Assembly (NCBI GenBank): GCA_031268975.1
Contig: JAIRWM010000118.1
Coordinates: forward strand, 1-50,831
Origin: Treponema sp.
GTDB taxonomy: Bacteria > Spirochaetota > Spirochaetia > Treponematales > Breznakiellaceae
DNA length: 50,831 nucleotides
Direction: 5' to 3'
The notes beneath the pieces were generated by a model. The model was not told where the DNA came from and searched no databases. It was given only the letters and a program-made list of their open reading frames with translations. Of the stretch, positions 25,544-33,641 are shown one piece after another (position 1 is the first letter of the stretch; the number at the start of each line of letters is the position of its first letter). Both the position numbers and the translations under genes were made by a program.

Positions 25544-26545
25544 CTACAACACAAAGCCGTTTTTCGCTTCGACGTTCCGCATATCCCCGTCCGCGTACAC
25601 ATCGTCAAAGATACGGTCGATGGAAAGTTCCGGTGATGATTCCGCAAAAGCAACCGCGGCGGCGATATCGTCCCGGGCCTGTTTGTCCAGCAGGTCAAGT
25701 TCATCGCCTGTAAAGATTCTTTCACGGATAAGGTATTCCCGGCAGCGCTTAATGGGGCACTTTTCTTTCCAGGCGTTTACCTCTTCTTTTGTCCGGTAAA
25801 GCTGCGGATCGCTTTTTGAATGACCCATCCAGCGGTACGTATTGAGAACCATAAACATGGGACCGTTTTCAAGTACATATCCGCGGCATTTTTTTGTTTC
25901 TTCGTAAATGGCAAGCACGTCGTTTCCGTCCAGCGCGATGCCTTTCATTCCGTAAGAAGAAGCGCGGACTGATATATCCGTGATACGCATGGATTTGCTG
26001 ATGTGGGTGGACATGCCGTACAGATTGTTTGTACAGACAAAAAGCACCGGCAGTTTCCAGACCGCCGCGAGGTTCATTGATTCATGGAAAGCGCCTTCGT
26101 TCGTGGCGCCGTCGCCGAAAAAACTTACCGTGATGTTTGGACGTCCGAAATACTTTTGGGAAAACGCCGCCCCGACGGCGACAGGAATGCCCCCGCCCAC
26201 CACTCCGTTGGCCCCAAGGCTCCCTACGGAAAAATCGGCGATATGCATACATCCCCCTTTCCCTTTGCAGTATCCCGTTTCTTTTCCGAGGAACTCGGCC
26301 ATCATGCGTTTTATGTCCATCCCCTTTCCGATAGCCTGATTATGACCCCGGTGGGTCTGGGCGATCATGTCCTCTTTTTCAAGGGCCATACAAACACCGA
26401 TCCCGGTAGCTTCTTCGCCTATACAAAAATGGGCGGTTCCATGAACCCTGCCCTCCACAAAAAGCCTGGCCGCGGTTTCTTCAAAAGTACGTGTCTGCGC
26501 CATCTTGAGGTATAATTCCCCGTACAGCTCTTTGGACAACTTCAT
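25544..26545 (-). CDS. E1 alpha subunit of a pyruvate/acetoin dehydrogenase-type complex
   Basis: A 333-residue subunit with the thiamine-diphosphate motif G-D-G-A-T-N-E-G (near residue 160) ending in C-T-N-N, and the H-R-G-H active-site loop near residue 84. Start choice: ATG 26545 has AGGAGG nine bases upstream, better than the TTG two codons earlier. First of the three dehydrogenase genes, with a good promoter and a perfect palindrome in the leader. The regulator and rpe genes lie downstream on the same strand and could be read through. Confidence 0.93.
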   Translation of the reverse strand: MKLSKELYGELYLKMAQTRTFEETAARLFVEGRVHGTAHFCIGEEATGIGVCMALEKEDMIAQTHRGHNQAIGKGMDIKRMMAEFLGKETGYCKGKGGCMHIADFSVGSLGANGVVGGGIPVAVGAAFSQKYFGRPNITVSFFGDGATNEGAFHESMNLAAVWKLPVLFVCTNNLYGMSTHISKSMRITDISVRASSYGMKGIALDGNDVLAIYEETKKCRGYVLENGPMFMVLNTYRWMGHSKSDPQLYRTKEEVNAWKEKCPIKRCREYLIRERIFTGDELDLLDKQARDDIAAAVAFAESSPELSIDRIFDDVYADGDMRNVEAKNGFVL

Positions 26546-26582
26546 TCCCAAAATCCTCCTTGGGGAATTTTTACAGGCCGCG

Positions 26583-26608
26583 GTTCCAAAATCCGGGAAT
26601 TTTGGAAC
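26583..26608. promoter_or_regulatory. Perfect 10-bp palindrome in the dehydrogenase operon leader
   Basis: GTTCCAAAAT (26583-26592) pairs with ATTTTGGAAC (26599-26608) around CCGGGA. It sits just downstream of the predicted transcription start and upstream of the ribosome binding site. It could be an operator or an RNA hairpin. Confidence 0.6.
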
Positions 26609-26617
26609 TTTTCCTCC

Positions 26618-26646
26618 AAACTACTGGATAATCACGGCTTTGTCAA
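26618..26646 (-). promoter_or_regulatory. Promoter of the dehydrogenase operon
   Basis: Minus strand TTGACA (26646-26641), 17-nt spacer, TAGTTT (26623-26618). Confidence 0.65.
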
Positions 26647-26822
26647 TTGTAAGCCGGTGTCTGCCAATCTTTACATTTGCAATGGAAAATTCCACGCGAA
26701 CATTAAACCGGCCTGTAACCGGGGCGTTGTTATAACTCACCTTACGCAAAAGCCAGAGATTGTGTAATTCGCGGACCGCTTTTCCTCCCCTTCCGTAAAA
26801 TGCCGGTTTTTATTATACTTAC

Positions 26823-28886
26823 ATGATTGACAATATGATAAATCTGTCATTATATCCACGCCGCGCCGCGGGAAAGTTTCCGTTTGTCCAGGCACTGATC
26901 TTGTGCCTGTGCGCTCCGCTTTTTGCCCAAAACGTTCCCTCAGGCGGACACCGGGGAGCGGTGACCGTTATGCTTCCCGCCGGAGAGGGCCGGGTGTACA
27001 GCGCCGGCGCCGACGGGTTTTTGGGACTGTGGGAGCCCGGAGAAGGCGCCCTGGACCGCTTCCAGATAAGCCCCTGGGCCATAAGCCACATGGTGCTCAG
27101 GCCGGACGGCGCAGGGGATGTCCCGGGCGGGGAAGGCTCCGCGCGGATAACGCAGCTTGCCGTCGCGGAAAGCGGCGGATCGGGCAGATACCGGATATCG
27201 GTCTGGGATTACTCGTCAAAAACAAAGCTTTTTTCGCTGCCGCTTGACGACCCGGCGGTATTTCTTTCCTACTCGGCCTCCGGGACGTTTCTTATGGTGG
27301 CCACGTCAGGAGCGGCGGGACTTATGCTGCTGGATCCGGAAAACGGAACCGCTCTTGAAGTCCCGCCGGTGACAGATCGCGTAACCTTTGCCGTCACCGG
27401 CAAATCAGAAAAATCCATGCTCAGTTATTCTCCTTCGGGGGTTCTTTCCTATTGGGATTTCGCTACCGGCGGGGAAATACGCCGCTTTACCGTTTCCCGC
27501 GGCCTTGGTTCCGTACTGCTTTTCGGCTCCCGGCGTTTTTTCGCGGGAATCGGCGCCGACGGGCTTTCGGTATTTGACGCTGTTTCCGGCGGTCTTATCG
27601 CCCGGGACCGGTTGATCACCCGGGGAACGCTCGCCGCCGCCGATCCCGAAAGCACGGAATTTTTCGTGTTTCAGCCGAACCGGGTCACCCGGTATTTTCT
27701 CAACAGCATGGGGAGCATTAATAGCTCCGAGCAGCGCGCCATTCCCCAAACGCCGGGGGGCGTCAACAGCTTTTTACCGTCGGGCGGCCGAATTGTTCTG
27801 GGCGGTTCCCAGGGAAGGTTGTTTGAGCTTGCGCAGGCGGACGGGAAAACCGTCCTGACGCCGTTTCCCTCCGAAAATCAGACGCGCGTTACCCAGGCGG
27901 CGGTATCGGGCCCCTTCATCTCGTTTTTTGGGGATGATAAAACCCTGGGGATCATTCCCGCGGACTACCGGGAGCTTGAAGCCGGAACGGAGCTGGTTCT
28001 TTTATCCAACGCGGATTCCTACACCCGCATAACCCCCGCAGATCCCCCGGATCCGGAAACGGGGCGCTTTATCTTTTGGCAGAACGCCAATACGCGGATA
28101 TTTCCAGCCCTGTGGCGGGCGGAAACCGCCGGCGGGAAGCCGCTGCTTGAACGGAAAAACATTCTTTCCAAACTGCCTCTGCGGTCAAATCTCCGTTCAG
28201 TTTCAATATTCGGGGATACGGCGCTTTTCCTTACCATGCGGGGTGTTTTGGCGGCGGCGTCCATCGCCGGGGATCCCGACGGTTCGCCTGTTTTTAACCA
28301 TCAGGCGCCGGCCGCTTCCGACGCGGCGTTTCTCAACGACAGGGAAATCATCATCGGGCAGGGTGCCGTTTCCGGCCCTTCGTTCATACGGCTTCTTGTC
28401 GAAAACGGGGAAACGGTTCCGATGCAAATATCCGATCAGGCTTGTCTGCTGTTATACCGGGGAAAAACCGCTCTCTACGGGGTTACGACCGGCAGAGAAA
28501 GCCCCTCCCCGGCCAAAGGAGTACGGGTATTCACGCGCATTGTCAGGTTTAGCGGCGCCGGGCCGGAGTTCGTCGCGGATTACGCGGGGGAGGATCAAGA
28601 TGTTTCTCTGACCGAGTCGGCGTTTCCCACGGCAAACCTTGGCGGGGAAACCGTGTCGGCTTACGCCCCGAAGGGGCCGGTGCTGTTTGAGAGGAGTCCG
28701 GGGTTTCCTTCTCAAGTCATGGACGGCGGATCTTCCGTTGTCGTTCTTGACACCGAAGGAAACATTATCTGGTACAATCCCGAGACGGGAAGCATTCGGG
28801 CGCGGTTCAGCCTTTACAAGGACTTCTGGAGTCTGGAAGCGGACGGGATAAAAACAGAAGGGCCCGCCATAAAGGGAAAGCCCTGA
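26823..28886 (+). CDS. Exported beta-propeller-like (WD40-like) protein
   Basis: A large protein (687 residues if ATG 26823 is used). A signal peptide covers about residues 18-36 (hydrophobic, ending P-L-F-A-Q). The mature part holds repeated blades with W-D and G-x-D-G-x-L-x-x-W patterns near residues 40-75 and again around 130 and 210, as in WD40/PQQ-like propellers. No lipobox is seen. The start is uncertain: a TATACT box at 26814-26819 lies only three bases before ATG 26823, so ATG 26835 is as likely. No enzyme motif was recognised; a periplasmic binding or scaffold role is a guess. Confidence 0.75.
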   Translation: MIDNMINLSLYPRRAAGKFPFVQALILCLCAPLFAQNVPSGGHRGAVTVMLPAGEGRVYSAGADGFLGLWEPGEGALDRFQISPWAISHMVLRPDGAGDVPGGEGSARITQLAVAESGGSGRYRISVWDYSSKTKLFSLPLDDPAVFLSYSASGTFLMVATSGAAGLMLLDPENGTALEVPPVTDRVTFAVTGKSEKSMLSYSPSGVLSYWDFATGGEIRRFTVSRGLGSVLLFGSRRFFAGIGADGLSVFDAVSGGLIARDRLITRGTLAAADPESTEFFVFQPNRVTRYFLNSMGSINSSEQRAIPQTPGGVNSFLPSGGRIVLGGSQGRLFELAQADGKTVLTPFPSENQTRVTQAAVSGPFISFFGDDKTLGIIPADYRELEAGTELVLLSNADSYTRITPADPPDPETGRFIFWQNANTRIFPALWRAETAGGKPLLERKNILSKLPLRSNLRSVSIFGDTALFLTMRGVLAAASIAGDPDGSPVFNHQAPAASDAAFLNDREIIIGQGAVSGPSFIRLLVENGETVPMQISDQACLLLYRGKTALYGVTTGRESPSPAKGVRVFTRIVRFSGAGPEFVADYAGEDQDVSLTESAFPTANLGGETVSAYAPKGPVLFERSPGFPSQVMDGGSSVVVLDTEGNIIWYNPETGSIRARFSLYKDFWSLEADGIKTEGPAIKGKP

Positions 28887-28917
28887 GGACGGGCGGAAAG
28901 CGGCCGGTGCCCCAGGG

Positions 28918-28955
28918 TAGGGCCGATTAGCGTCAAGTTAATTAGCGTTGCCCTA
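28918..28955. repeat. Dispersed palindromic repeat, family B, degenerate copy
   Basis: Outer arms TAGGGC/GCCCTA and inner ATTA/TAAT surround the loop GCGTCAAGT. The same loop and flanks recur at 49333-49371. It lies between two convergent genes and supplies the stop codon of the ComFB gene, so it may serve as a weak terminator, though no T-tract follows. Confidence 0.6.
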
Positions 28956-29246
28956 GTCGTGGGAGGGGTTTTTCCGGACCTTTTCGATCGCTTTGGCAAC
29001 CTCTTCCCGGACCGTCTTCGCGTACGCCGTTTCGTTCATGGCCTGGGCGGTGTACATGGTCCCCAGCAATGATACCCGGTACAGCGGCTTGACCGCGTTC
29101 AGGGCCATGGCGGCCATATCCAGCACACATTCGTTACAGCGGCATATGCCCGTACCGGATTCAAGCTGGCGGCCCAGCTCCGTAATCACTATTTTTTCAG
29201 CTTCGTTTGTCAGTATGTCGAAATTGTACGAATCCGCAAAAACCAT
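28953..29246 (-). CDS. ComFB-domain protein
   Basis: A 97-residue protein with the hallmark I-C-R-C-N-E-C-V-L-D-M-A-A-M-A-L-N (about residues 34-50) of the late-competence ComFB family, including its Cys cluster. A GGGGGGAG site precedes the ATG. ComFB domains have lately been described as cyclic-dinucleotide receptors in cyanobacteria and others; whether that holds here is untested. It is last in the rpsF-ssb-rpsR-rplI-dnaB direction, 23 bp after dnaB, so it is probably co-transcribed with replication and ribosome genes. Confidence 0.85.
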   Translation of the reverse strand: MVFADSYNFDILTNEAEKIVITELGRQLESGTGICRCNECVLDMAAMALNAVKPLYRVSLLGTMYTAQAMNETAYAKTVREEVAKAIEKVRKNPSHD

Positions 29247-29269
29247 AACTCCCCCCTCTGTATTTTTTT

Positions 29270-30607
29270 TCAGCGATGCGCCCTGTCTAACGGGGCGAAC
29301 TTCGCGTATTCCCTGACAAAGGCGACTTTGACTTCGCCGACAGGGCCGTTTCGCTGTTTGGCGATTATCAGCTCCGCGGTGCTGCCGTCGTCATCCCCGT
29401 TTTCATCCGCCTTTGCGCTTGGTTCCCGGCTCCTCTGGATAAAGATCACCACGTCCGCGTCCTGCTCTATGGCGCCCGAGGCGCGTATGCTTGCCAGGTT
29501 CGGCCGTTCTTTTTCGGCTTCCCGGGTCAGCTGGGAAAGCGCCACGATGGGTATGCCCAATTCACGCGCAAGTCCTTTAAGGGATCGTGATATTTCCTCA
29601 AGTTGTTCATGCCGTTGTATACGGGTATTTTCCGATGTTATAAGGGTAAGGTAATCAATAAAAATAATTTCAACTTTTTCCTGTGTCCGCAGCCGCCGCG
29701 CCTGAACGCGCAGATCCATAATCGTAATGCCCGGTATGTCCACAATGTACAGGGGCGCTTCGTAAAGCCTTCCCGCCGCCTGCATAAGATTGTTGTAGTC
29801 CTCGGGCTTTAACAGCCGCGCCTTTATCCGTTCAGAGCCTATATTCGCTTCCGCGGAAATCAGGCGCAGCCCAAGGGCCAAATCGGACATTTCAAGAGAA
29901 AAAAAAGCGGCAGGAGTTTTTTTTACCATGGTGATATAAGATGCCATGCTCAGCGCAAGGGCGGTTTTTCCCATTGACGGGCGGGCCCCGATGATGATTA
30001 ATTCGGATTTCTGAAAACCCGAGGTAAGCCTGTCAAGATCGTCGAAACCGGAAGGTATGCCGGAATACTTTTCTTTGGACTGGTACAGTTCCTGTATTTT
30101 GTCGATGGTGTCGGGCATGACCTCTTTCATGCTTTTTACCGATACGACATGCCTGTTTTCGGCAAGCTCAAAGATCTTTTTCTGGGTATCTTCCAGGACA
30201 ACCCGTGATTCCACCGATTCGTCAAACGACCGGGCGTTTACGTCGGCTGAAACGCGGATCAGGGAACGCCTTAAGGAACAGTCCTGTACGATTTTGGCGT
30301 AATAATCAATATTGGCGCTGGACGGCACCACATTGGTAAGGGAGGCCACATACGAAGGCCCCCCCGCCCCATCAAGCTCCCCGGCCTGGCGGAGTTCGGC
30401 GACAACGGTAATGATATCCGCCTTCTGCCGGCCCTGGTTAAAAAGGTTTATTATCGCCCTATACACCCTGCGGTTGGCGTTGGAATAAAAATCGTCGGGC
30501 GTAAGGTAGCGGACGGCCGTGGCGATGGAGTCGTTGTCAAGCAGCATGGCTCCCAGAGCGGCCTGTTCCGCCTCATCGTTATGAGGCGGAACCTTGTCTT
30601 TGAGCAT
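29270..30607 (-). CDS. dnaB: Replicative DNA helicase
   Basis: The hexameric fork helicase, 445 residues. The N-terminal domain begins with the typical P-P-H-N-D-E-A-E-Q-A-x-L-G. The RecA-like motor has Walker A G-A-R-P-S-M-G-K-T (about residues 202-210), Walker B I-I-F-I-D-Y-L, the Q-L-T-R loop and the S-G-A-I-E-Q-D-A-D region with an arginine finger further on. It starts three bases after the rplI stop codon with only a weak binding site, which suggests translational coupling. No intein is seen. Confidence 0.97.
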   Translation of the reverse strand: MLKDKVPPHNDEAEQAALGAMLLDNDSIATAVRYLTPDDFYSNANRRVYRAIINLFNQGRQKADIITVVAELRQAGELDGAGGPSYVASLTNVVPSSANIDYYAKIVQDCSLRRSLIRVSADVNARSFDESVESRVVLEDTQKKIFELAENRHVVSVKSMKEVMPDTIDKIQELYQSKEKYSGIPSGFDDLDRLTSGFQKSELIIIGARPSMGKTALALSMASYITMVKKTPAAFFSLEMSDLALGLRLISAEANIGSERIKARLLKPEDYNNLMQAAGRLYEAPLYIVDIPGITIMDLRVQARRLRTQEKVEIIFIDYLTLITSENTRIQRHEQLEEISRSLKGLARELGIPIVALSQLTREAEKERPNLASIRASGAIEQDADVVIFIQRSREPSAKADENGDDDGSTAELIIAKQRNGPVGEVKVAFVREYAKFAPLDRAHR

Positions 30608-30610
30608 GGC

Positions 30611-31315
30611 TTATTCTGAATCGCTCCCCGCTTCTCCCGGATCGCCGGAATCTTCCTCCGGCCCGGCTGCTTCTTCCCGCGCGGCGGGTTCCGGCTGTCC
30701 GGCCGCTTCTTCCGGTACTTCGGGTTCAGCCGAAACGGCGGGGGGTTCCGGGCTCTCCGCCCCTGCCCCGCCGGTATCCGCCGGAGGCGAAGACTGGGGT
30801 TCTCCGGGGAACTCTTCCGGACGTCTTCTGCGTCCCCGTGCCGGTGCGGCCGGCGTTTCGGCCTTTATCGCCTGGCCTTCCACGGTTATCGTACATTCGG
30901 CCTGGGCGTTTTCGTACAGTTTAACCGTTACTTTGTACTTGCCGACGCTTTTGAAGGAATTTCCCGGAAGTTCTATCCGTTTCCGTTCAACCTGGAATCC
31001 CTGTTTCGCCAGTTCTTCCATAATGGTCTGGCTTGTTACCGCCCCGTAGAGTTTTCCGTTGGCCCCGGCGGGCATGGTAATAACCAGGGAAAGGGCTTCA
31101 AGCGTCTCTTTAAGTCCCGCCGCGCCCTGACGTTTAACGGCCTTGCGGGCTTCTATCTCATCCCGGCGGGCTTCGAAAATCCTCACCGTTTTATCGGTAT
31201 ACGGAAGCGCGATACCCCGCGGAAAAAGGTAATTCCTCGCGTATCCCTTTGCGACGTCCTTGACATCCCCTTCTTCTCCCAAAGGCGCAAGATCTTTGTT
31301 TAAAATTACTTTCAT
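30611..31315 (-). CDS. rplI: 50S ribosomal protein L9 with long acidic tail
   Basis: The first roughly 150 residues are a standard L9 (M-K-V-I-L-N-K-D-L-A-P-L-G, with G-D-V-K-D-V-A-x-G-Y-A-R-N-Y-L near residue 16). The protein then continues for about 80 more residues rich in Pro, Glu, Ala, Gly and Ser, ending S-D-S-E. L9 usually stops near 150 residues. The tail is likely unstructured. GGAG lies upstream of the ATG. Confidence 0.95.
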   Translation of the reverse strand: MKVILNKDLAPLGEEGDVKDVAKGYARNYLFPRGIALPYTDKTVRIFEARRDEIEARKAVKRQGAAGLKETLEALSLVITMPAGANGKLYGAVTSQTIMEELAKQGFQVERKRIELPGNSFKSVGKYKVTVKLYENAQAECTITVEGQAIKAETPAAPARGRRRRPEEFPGEPQSSPPADTGGAGAESPEPPAVSAEPEVPEEAAGQPEPAAREEAAGPEEDSGDPGEAGSDSE

Positions 31316-31375
31316 GTTCCGAACTCCATGCTCGTAAAATGAACCGGCGCCAGGGCCGGTCCGCGCGATAATTTG

Positions 31376-31427
31376 GGCTGTCCGAAAAGCCAGACCTTCA
31401 GTCTGTAAAAAACCTGTCTGGACAGCC
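31376..31427. repeat. Dispersed palindromic repeat, family A, copy 3
   Basis: Outer arms GGCTGTCC (31376-31383) and GGACAGCC (31420-31427), with an inner CAGAC/GTCTG hairpin. It sits between rplI and the upstream membrane protein gene. The outer arm matches the copies at 17972 and 20672 over about ten bases; the inside has diverged. Confidence 0.6.
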
Positions 31428-31453
31428 AGGCAAAGAACGCGAGATACCCGCGT

Positions 31454-32419
31454 TCACGCCCCCGGAGTAGGGGGCGGCCCCGAACCGGCTGCCCTGATGG
31501 GCACCCAGTTCTCTATAATTCCCGCCAATATCAGAATGCCCAGAAGAAACGCGTTTATTCCGGGCCTGAACAACAGAATAAGCAGGATCAGGTTGGCCGC
31601 AAGCCGGTAAAACGGCGGAAGTCTGATCAAAAAATAAAGGGCTATACCGCCGCCCTGAGCCAGATACAATATAGCGCAGAGTATCAGGATATTCCATGCC
31701 CCCGCCTCCAGCGCCTCAAGTCCCGCCGTTTTCCCGACAAGCACCGCCCCAAGGGAAAATGACAGCACCCAGATAAGAAACCGGCCGTTTTTGAAGCTCA
31801 CAAGACCCGCGTCCGGTTTTTCATGCCGGAATACCCACATAATAAAAACGGCAAGCTGGCGGCTTACGGCGAAAAAGAACAACACCGAAACCAAAACGCC
31901 CCCGCGTATTCCCAAATACTCGAGTGAAAGGATAAATTCCCCGATATCAAGCCCCGTATTGCCATATACCGCTTCCAGGTTCGAGACCAAAAAACGGACA
32001 AACTCCCGGTTTTCCATGACCGCGAGAAAACCCGGAATAATTACCGCCGACGCAGCCAGAGCCCCAACGGCAAGGCGGTACACCGGGGGAATGGAAACAA
32101 ACAACGCGCGCTTTCCTTTCCCCGCATTGATCCAGCAAAAGACGACAACCATCACGGTATAATACAGGCCGTTCCAGACCAGAATTACCGGATCGGCCTG
32201 CCCTCCCCGCCAGACGGAAAAAAGCAAAAACCCGTTTCCCAGAACCGCCAGAAAGGCGGCAAACCACAGCGGCCGCTCCCCGCCGAAAAAACCCGCCAGG
32301 GCCAGGGGAAGCAGGAACAGGACGCCGACGGCGCCCATGCGGATAAGGGAAACCGAAAGAACCGCCGCGCCCGCGGCGATTCCGACGGAAACAAATTTTC
32401 CGCCCTCGTTTGATCCCAT
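31454..32419 (-). CDS. DUF2232-like (YybS-type) polytopic membrane protein
   Basis: A 321-residue protein with about eight hydrophobic helices across its length and no catalytic motif. I place the start at ATG 32419, which overlaps the end of rpsR by seven codons' worth of frame change rather than extending into it. The position between rpsR and rplI, and the L-A-G-F-F-G-G / Y-F-L-I-R-L-P-P-F-Y patterns, match DUF2232 proteins found next to rpsR and rplI in many bacteria. Function unknown. Confidence 0.75.
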   Translation of the reverse strand: MGSNEGGKFVSVGIAAGAAVLSVSLIRMGAVGVLFLLPLALAGFFGGERPLWFAAFLAVLGNGFLLFSVWRGGQADPVILVWNGLYYTVMVVVFCWINAGKGKRALFVSIPPVYRLAVGALAASAVIIPGFLAVMENREFVRFLVSNLEAVYGNTGLDIGEFILSLEYLGIRGGVLVSVLFFFAVSRQLAVFIMWVFRHEKPDAGLVSFKNGRFLIWVLSFSLGAVLVGKTAGLEALEAGAWNILILCAILYLAQGGGIALYFLIRLPPFYRLAANLILLILLFRPGINAFLLGILILAGIIENWVPIRAAGSGPPPTPGA

Positions 32420-32424
32420 GCCCG

Positions 32425-32745
32425 CTATTCTGCCACAAACGGCAGGATGGCGATGATCCTGGCCCGTTTTATGGCAAGCGCCAACGCCCGCTGGTGTTTT
32501 GCGCAGGTTCCCGTGATCCGCCGGGGAAGAATTTTCCCCCGTTCGGTAATGAACTTCCGAAGCATATCGGAGTCCTTGTAATCGATTTTCAGCTTCTGCG
32601 TACAAAAGCGGCAGACTTTTTTCTTGAAAAAGACCTTGCCCCTGCTCCGGCCGGTTTTGTCGTCAATGTCACGGCCGTCCATCTGGGCGTCCACACCCCT
32701 GTCCTGCCGGGGCGGGCGTTCGTCGTTATTTCTTTCGTCAGACAT
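32425..32745 (-). CDS. rpsR: 30S ribosomal protein S18
   Basis: A 106-residue S18. The core [33 protein letters not shown] and [13 protein letters not shown] is textbook. About 35 extra charged residues precede it, more than usual. S18 pairs with S6, encoded two genes upstream. An 83-bp gap separates it from ssb. Confidence 0.95.
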   Translation of the reverse strand: MSDERNNDERPPRQDRGVDAQMDGRDIDDKTGRSRGKVFFKKKVCRFCTQKLKIDYKDSDMLRKFITERGKILPRRITGTCAKHQRALALAIKRARIIAILPFVAE

Positions 32746-32828
32746 ACATACTCCTGTAAATGGAACCCTTCCGAAAACTGAAGTTTTTCAGAAAGCTTCT
32801 TTTTGGAAAACTGCAATAGAAAAGTGCC

Positions 32829-33275
32829 TTAAAACGGAACATCATCGGTAAAGTCATCGCCGCCCGCCGGCGTTCCTCCGGCCGGAGGAACGCCCTGCTC
32901 TTGCCGCGCGGGGCCGGGAGAAGAAGCGCCGCCGAACGAAGAGCCGCCGGCGGATCCGCCCAAAAGCTGGACGTTGTTGGCGACTATTTCCACCTTCGAT
33001 CGGTTTTGGCCGTCCTGTTCCCAGCGATCCTGGCGGAGTTCGCCGTCCACACCCACCATTTTACCCTTTACCAAATATTGGTTCAGGCTTTCCCCCTGGC
33101 GTCCCCACAGGACAATGTCGAAAAAATTCGGCTCGTCCACCCACTGATCGCCGGATTTTTTGCGGCGGTTAACGGCAATGGAAAACTTGCAGACAGCCTG
33201 ACCGTTCGCGGTGTACTTTAGCTCGGCGTCTCTGGTTAACCTTCCGATTAAGACAACGTGATTTAAATCTACCAT
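32829..33275 (-). CDS. ssb: Single-stranded DNA-binding protein
   Basis: A 148-residue SSB. The N-terminal OB fold has N-H-V-V-L-I-G-R-L-T-R-D-A-E-L and W-V-D-E-P-N-F-F-D-I-V-L-W-G. A Gly/Pro/Ala-rich linker leads to the acidic tip ending D-D-V-P-F, which binds repair and replication partners. Four bases separate it from rpsF; grouping with rpsF and rpsR is widely conserved. Confidence 0.96.
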   Translation of the reverse strand: MVDLNHVVLIGRLTRDAELKYTANGQAVCKFSIAVNRRKKSGDQWVDEPNFFDIVLWGRQGESLNQYLVKGKMVGVDGELRQDRWEQDGQNRSKVEIVANNVQLLGGSAGGSSFGGASSPGPARQEQGVPPAGGTPAGGDDFTDDVPF

Positions 33276-33279
33276 GGGG

Positions 33280-33561
33280 TTATTCCTCGATTTTTACAAA
33301 AAGATATCTGAGCAAATTGGGGTTGAGTTTGAAAATCCGGTCTAATTCCGTAATTTTTTCAGGATGTGCTTTAAGGGTAAACAGCACATACCTGCCCCGC
33401 CTTCTTTTTTTTATTTCGTAGGCAAGGTCGCGGTCTCCGGTTTCATCTGTTTTGACGATTTCCGCCCCCTGGGCGGCAAGGTCGGCAAGCACGGCTTCCC
33501 GGCCTGTTTTGTACAGGTCTTCTTCCAGCGGGAAAATGACAGTCAGTTCGTACTGACGCAT
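33280..33561 (-). CDS. rpsF: 30S ribosomal protein S6
   Basis: A 93-residue S6 with M-R-Q-Y-E-L-T-V-I-F-P and K-R-R-R-G-R-Y-V-L-F near residue 52. First gene of the operon that runs through ssb, rpsR, rplI and dnaB. Its ribosome binding site AAGGAGG lies inside a possible leader hairpin. Confidence 0.95.
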   Translation of the reverse strand: MRQYELTVIFPLEEDLYKTGREAVLADLAAQGAEIVKTDETGDRDLAYEIKKRRRGRYVLFTLKAHPEKITELDRIFKLNPNLLRYLFVKIEE

Positions 33562-33568
33562 AGGTCCT

Positions 33569-33584
33569 CCTTACGGACACAAGG
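33569..33584 (-). promoter_or_regulatory. Leader hairpin with CCG loop at the rpsF ribosome binding site
   Basis: On the minus strand CCTT (33584-33581) can pair with AAGG (33572-33569), the first half of the Shine-Dalgarno, leaving loop GTGTCCGT that contains CCG. S6:S18 leaders in other bacteria present a CCG to the S6:S18 pair near the binding site. The stem is short, and GTCC/GGAC is an alternative pairing. Confidence 0.35.
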
Positions 33585-33641
33585 TACAGCCGGGAAACCG
33601 GCCGTTTGGCCCGCCGTGACGGCGGACAAAGAGGTAAGGCC

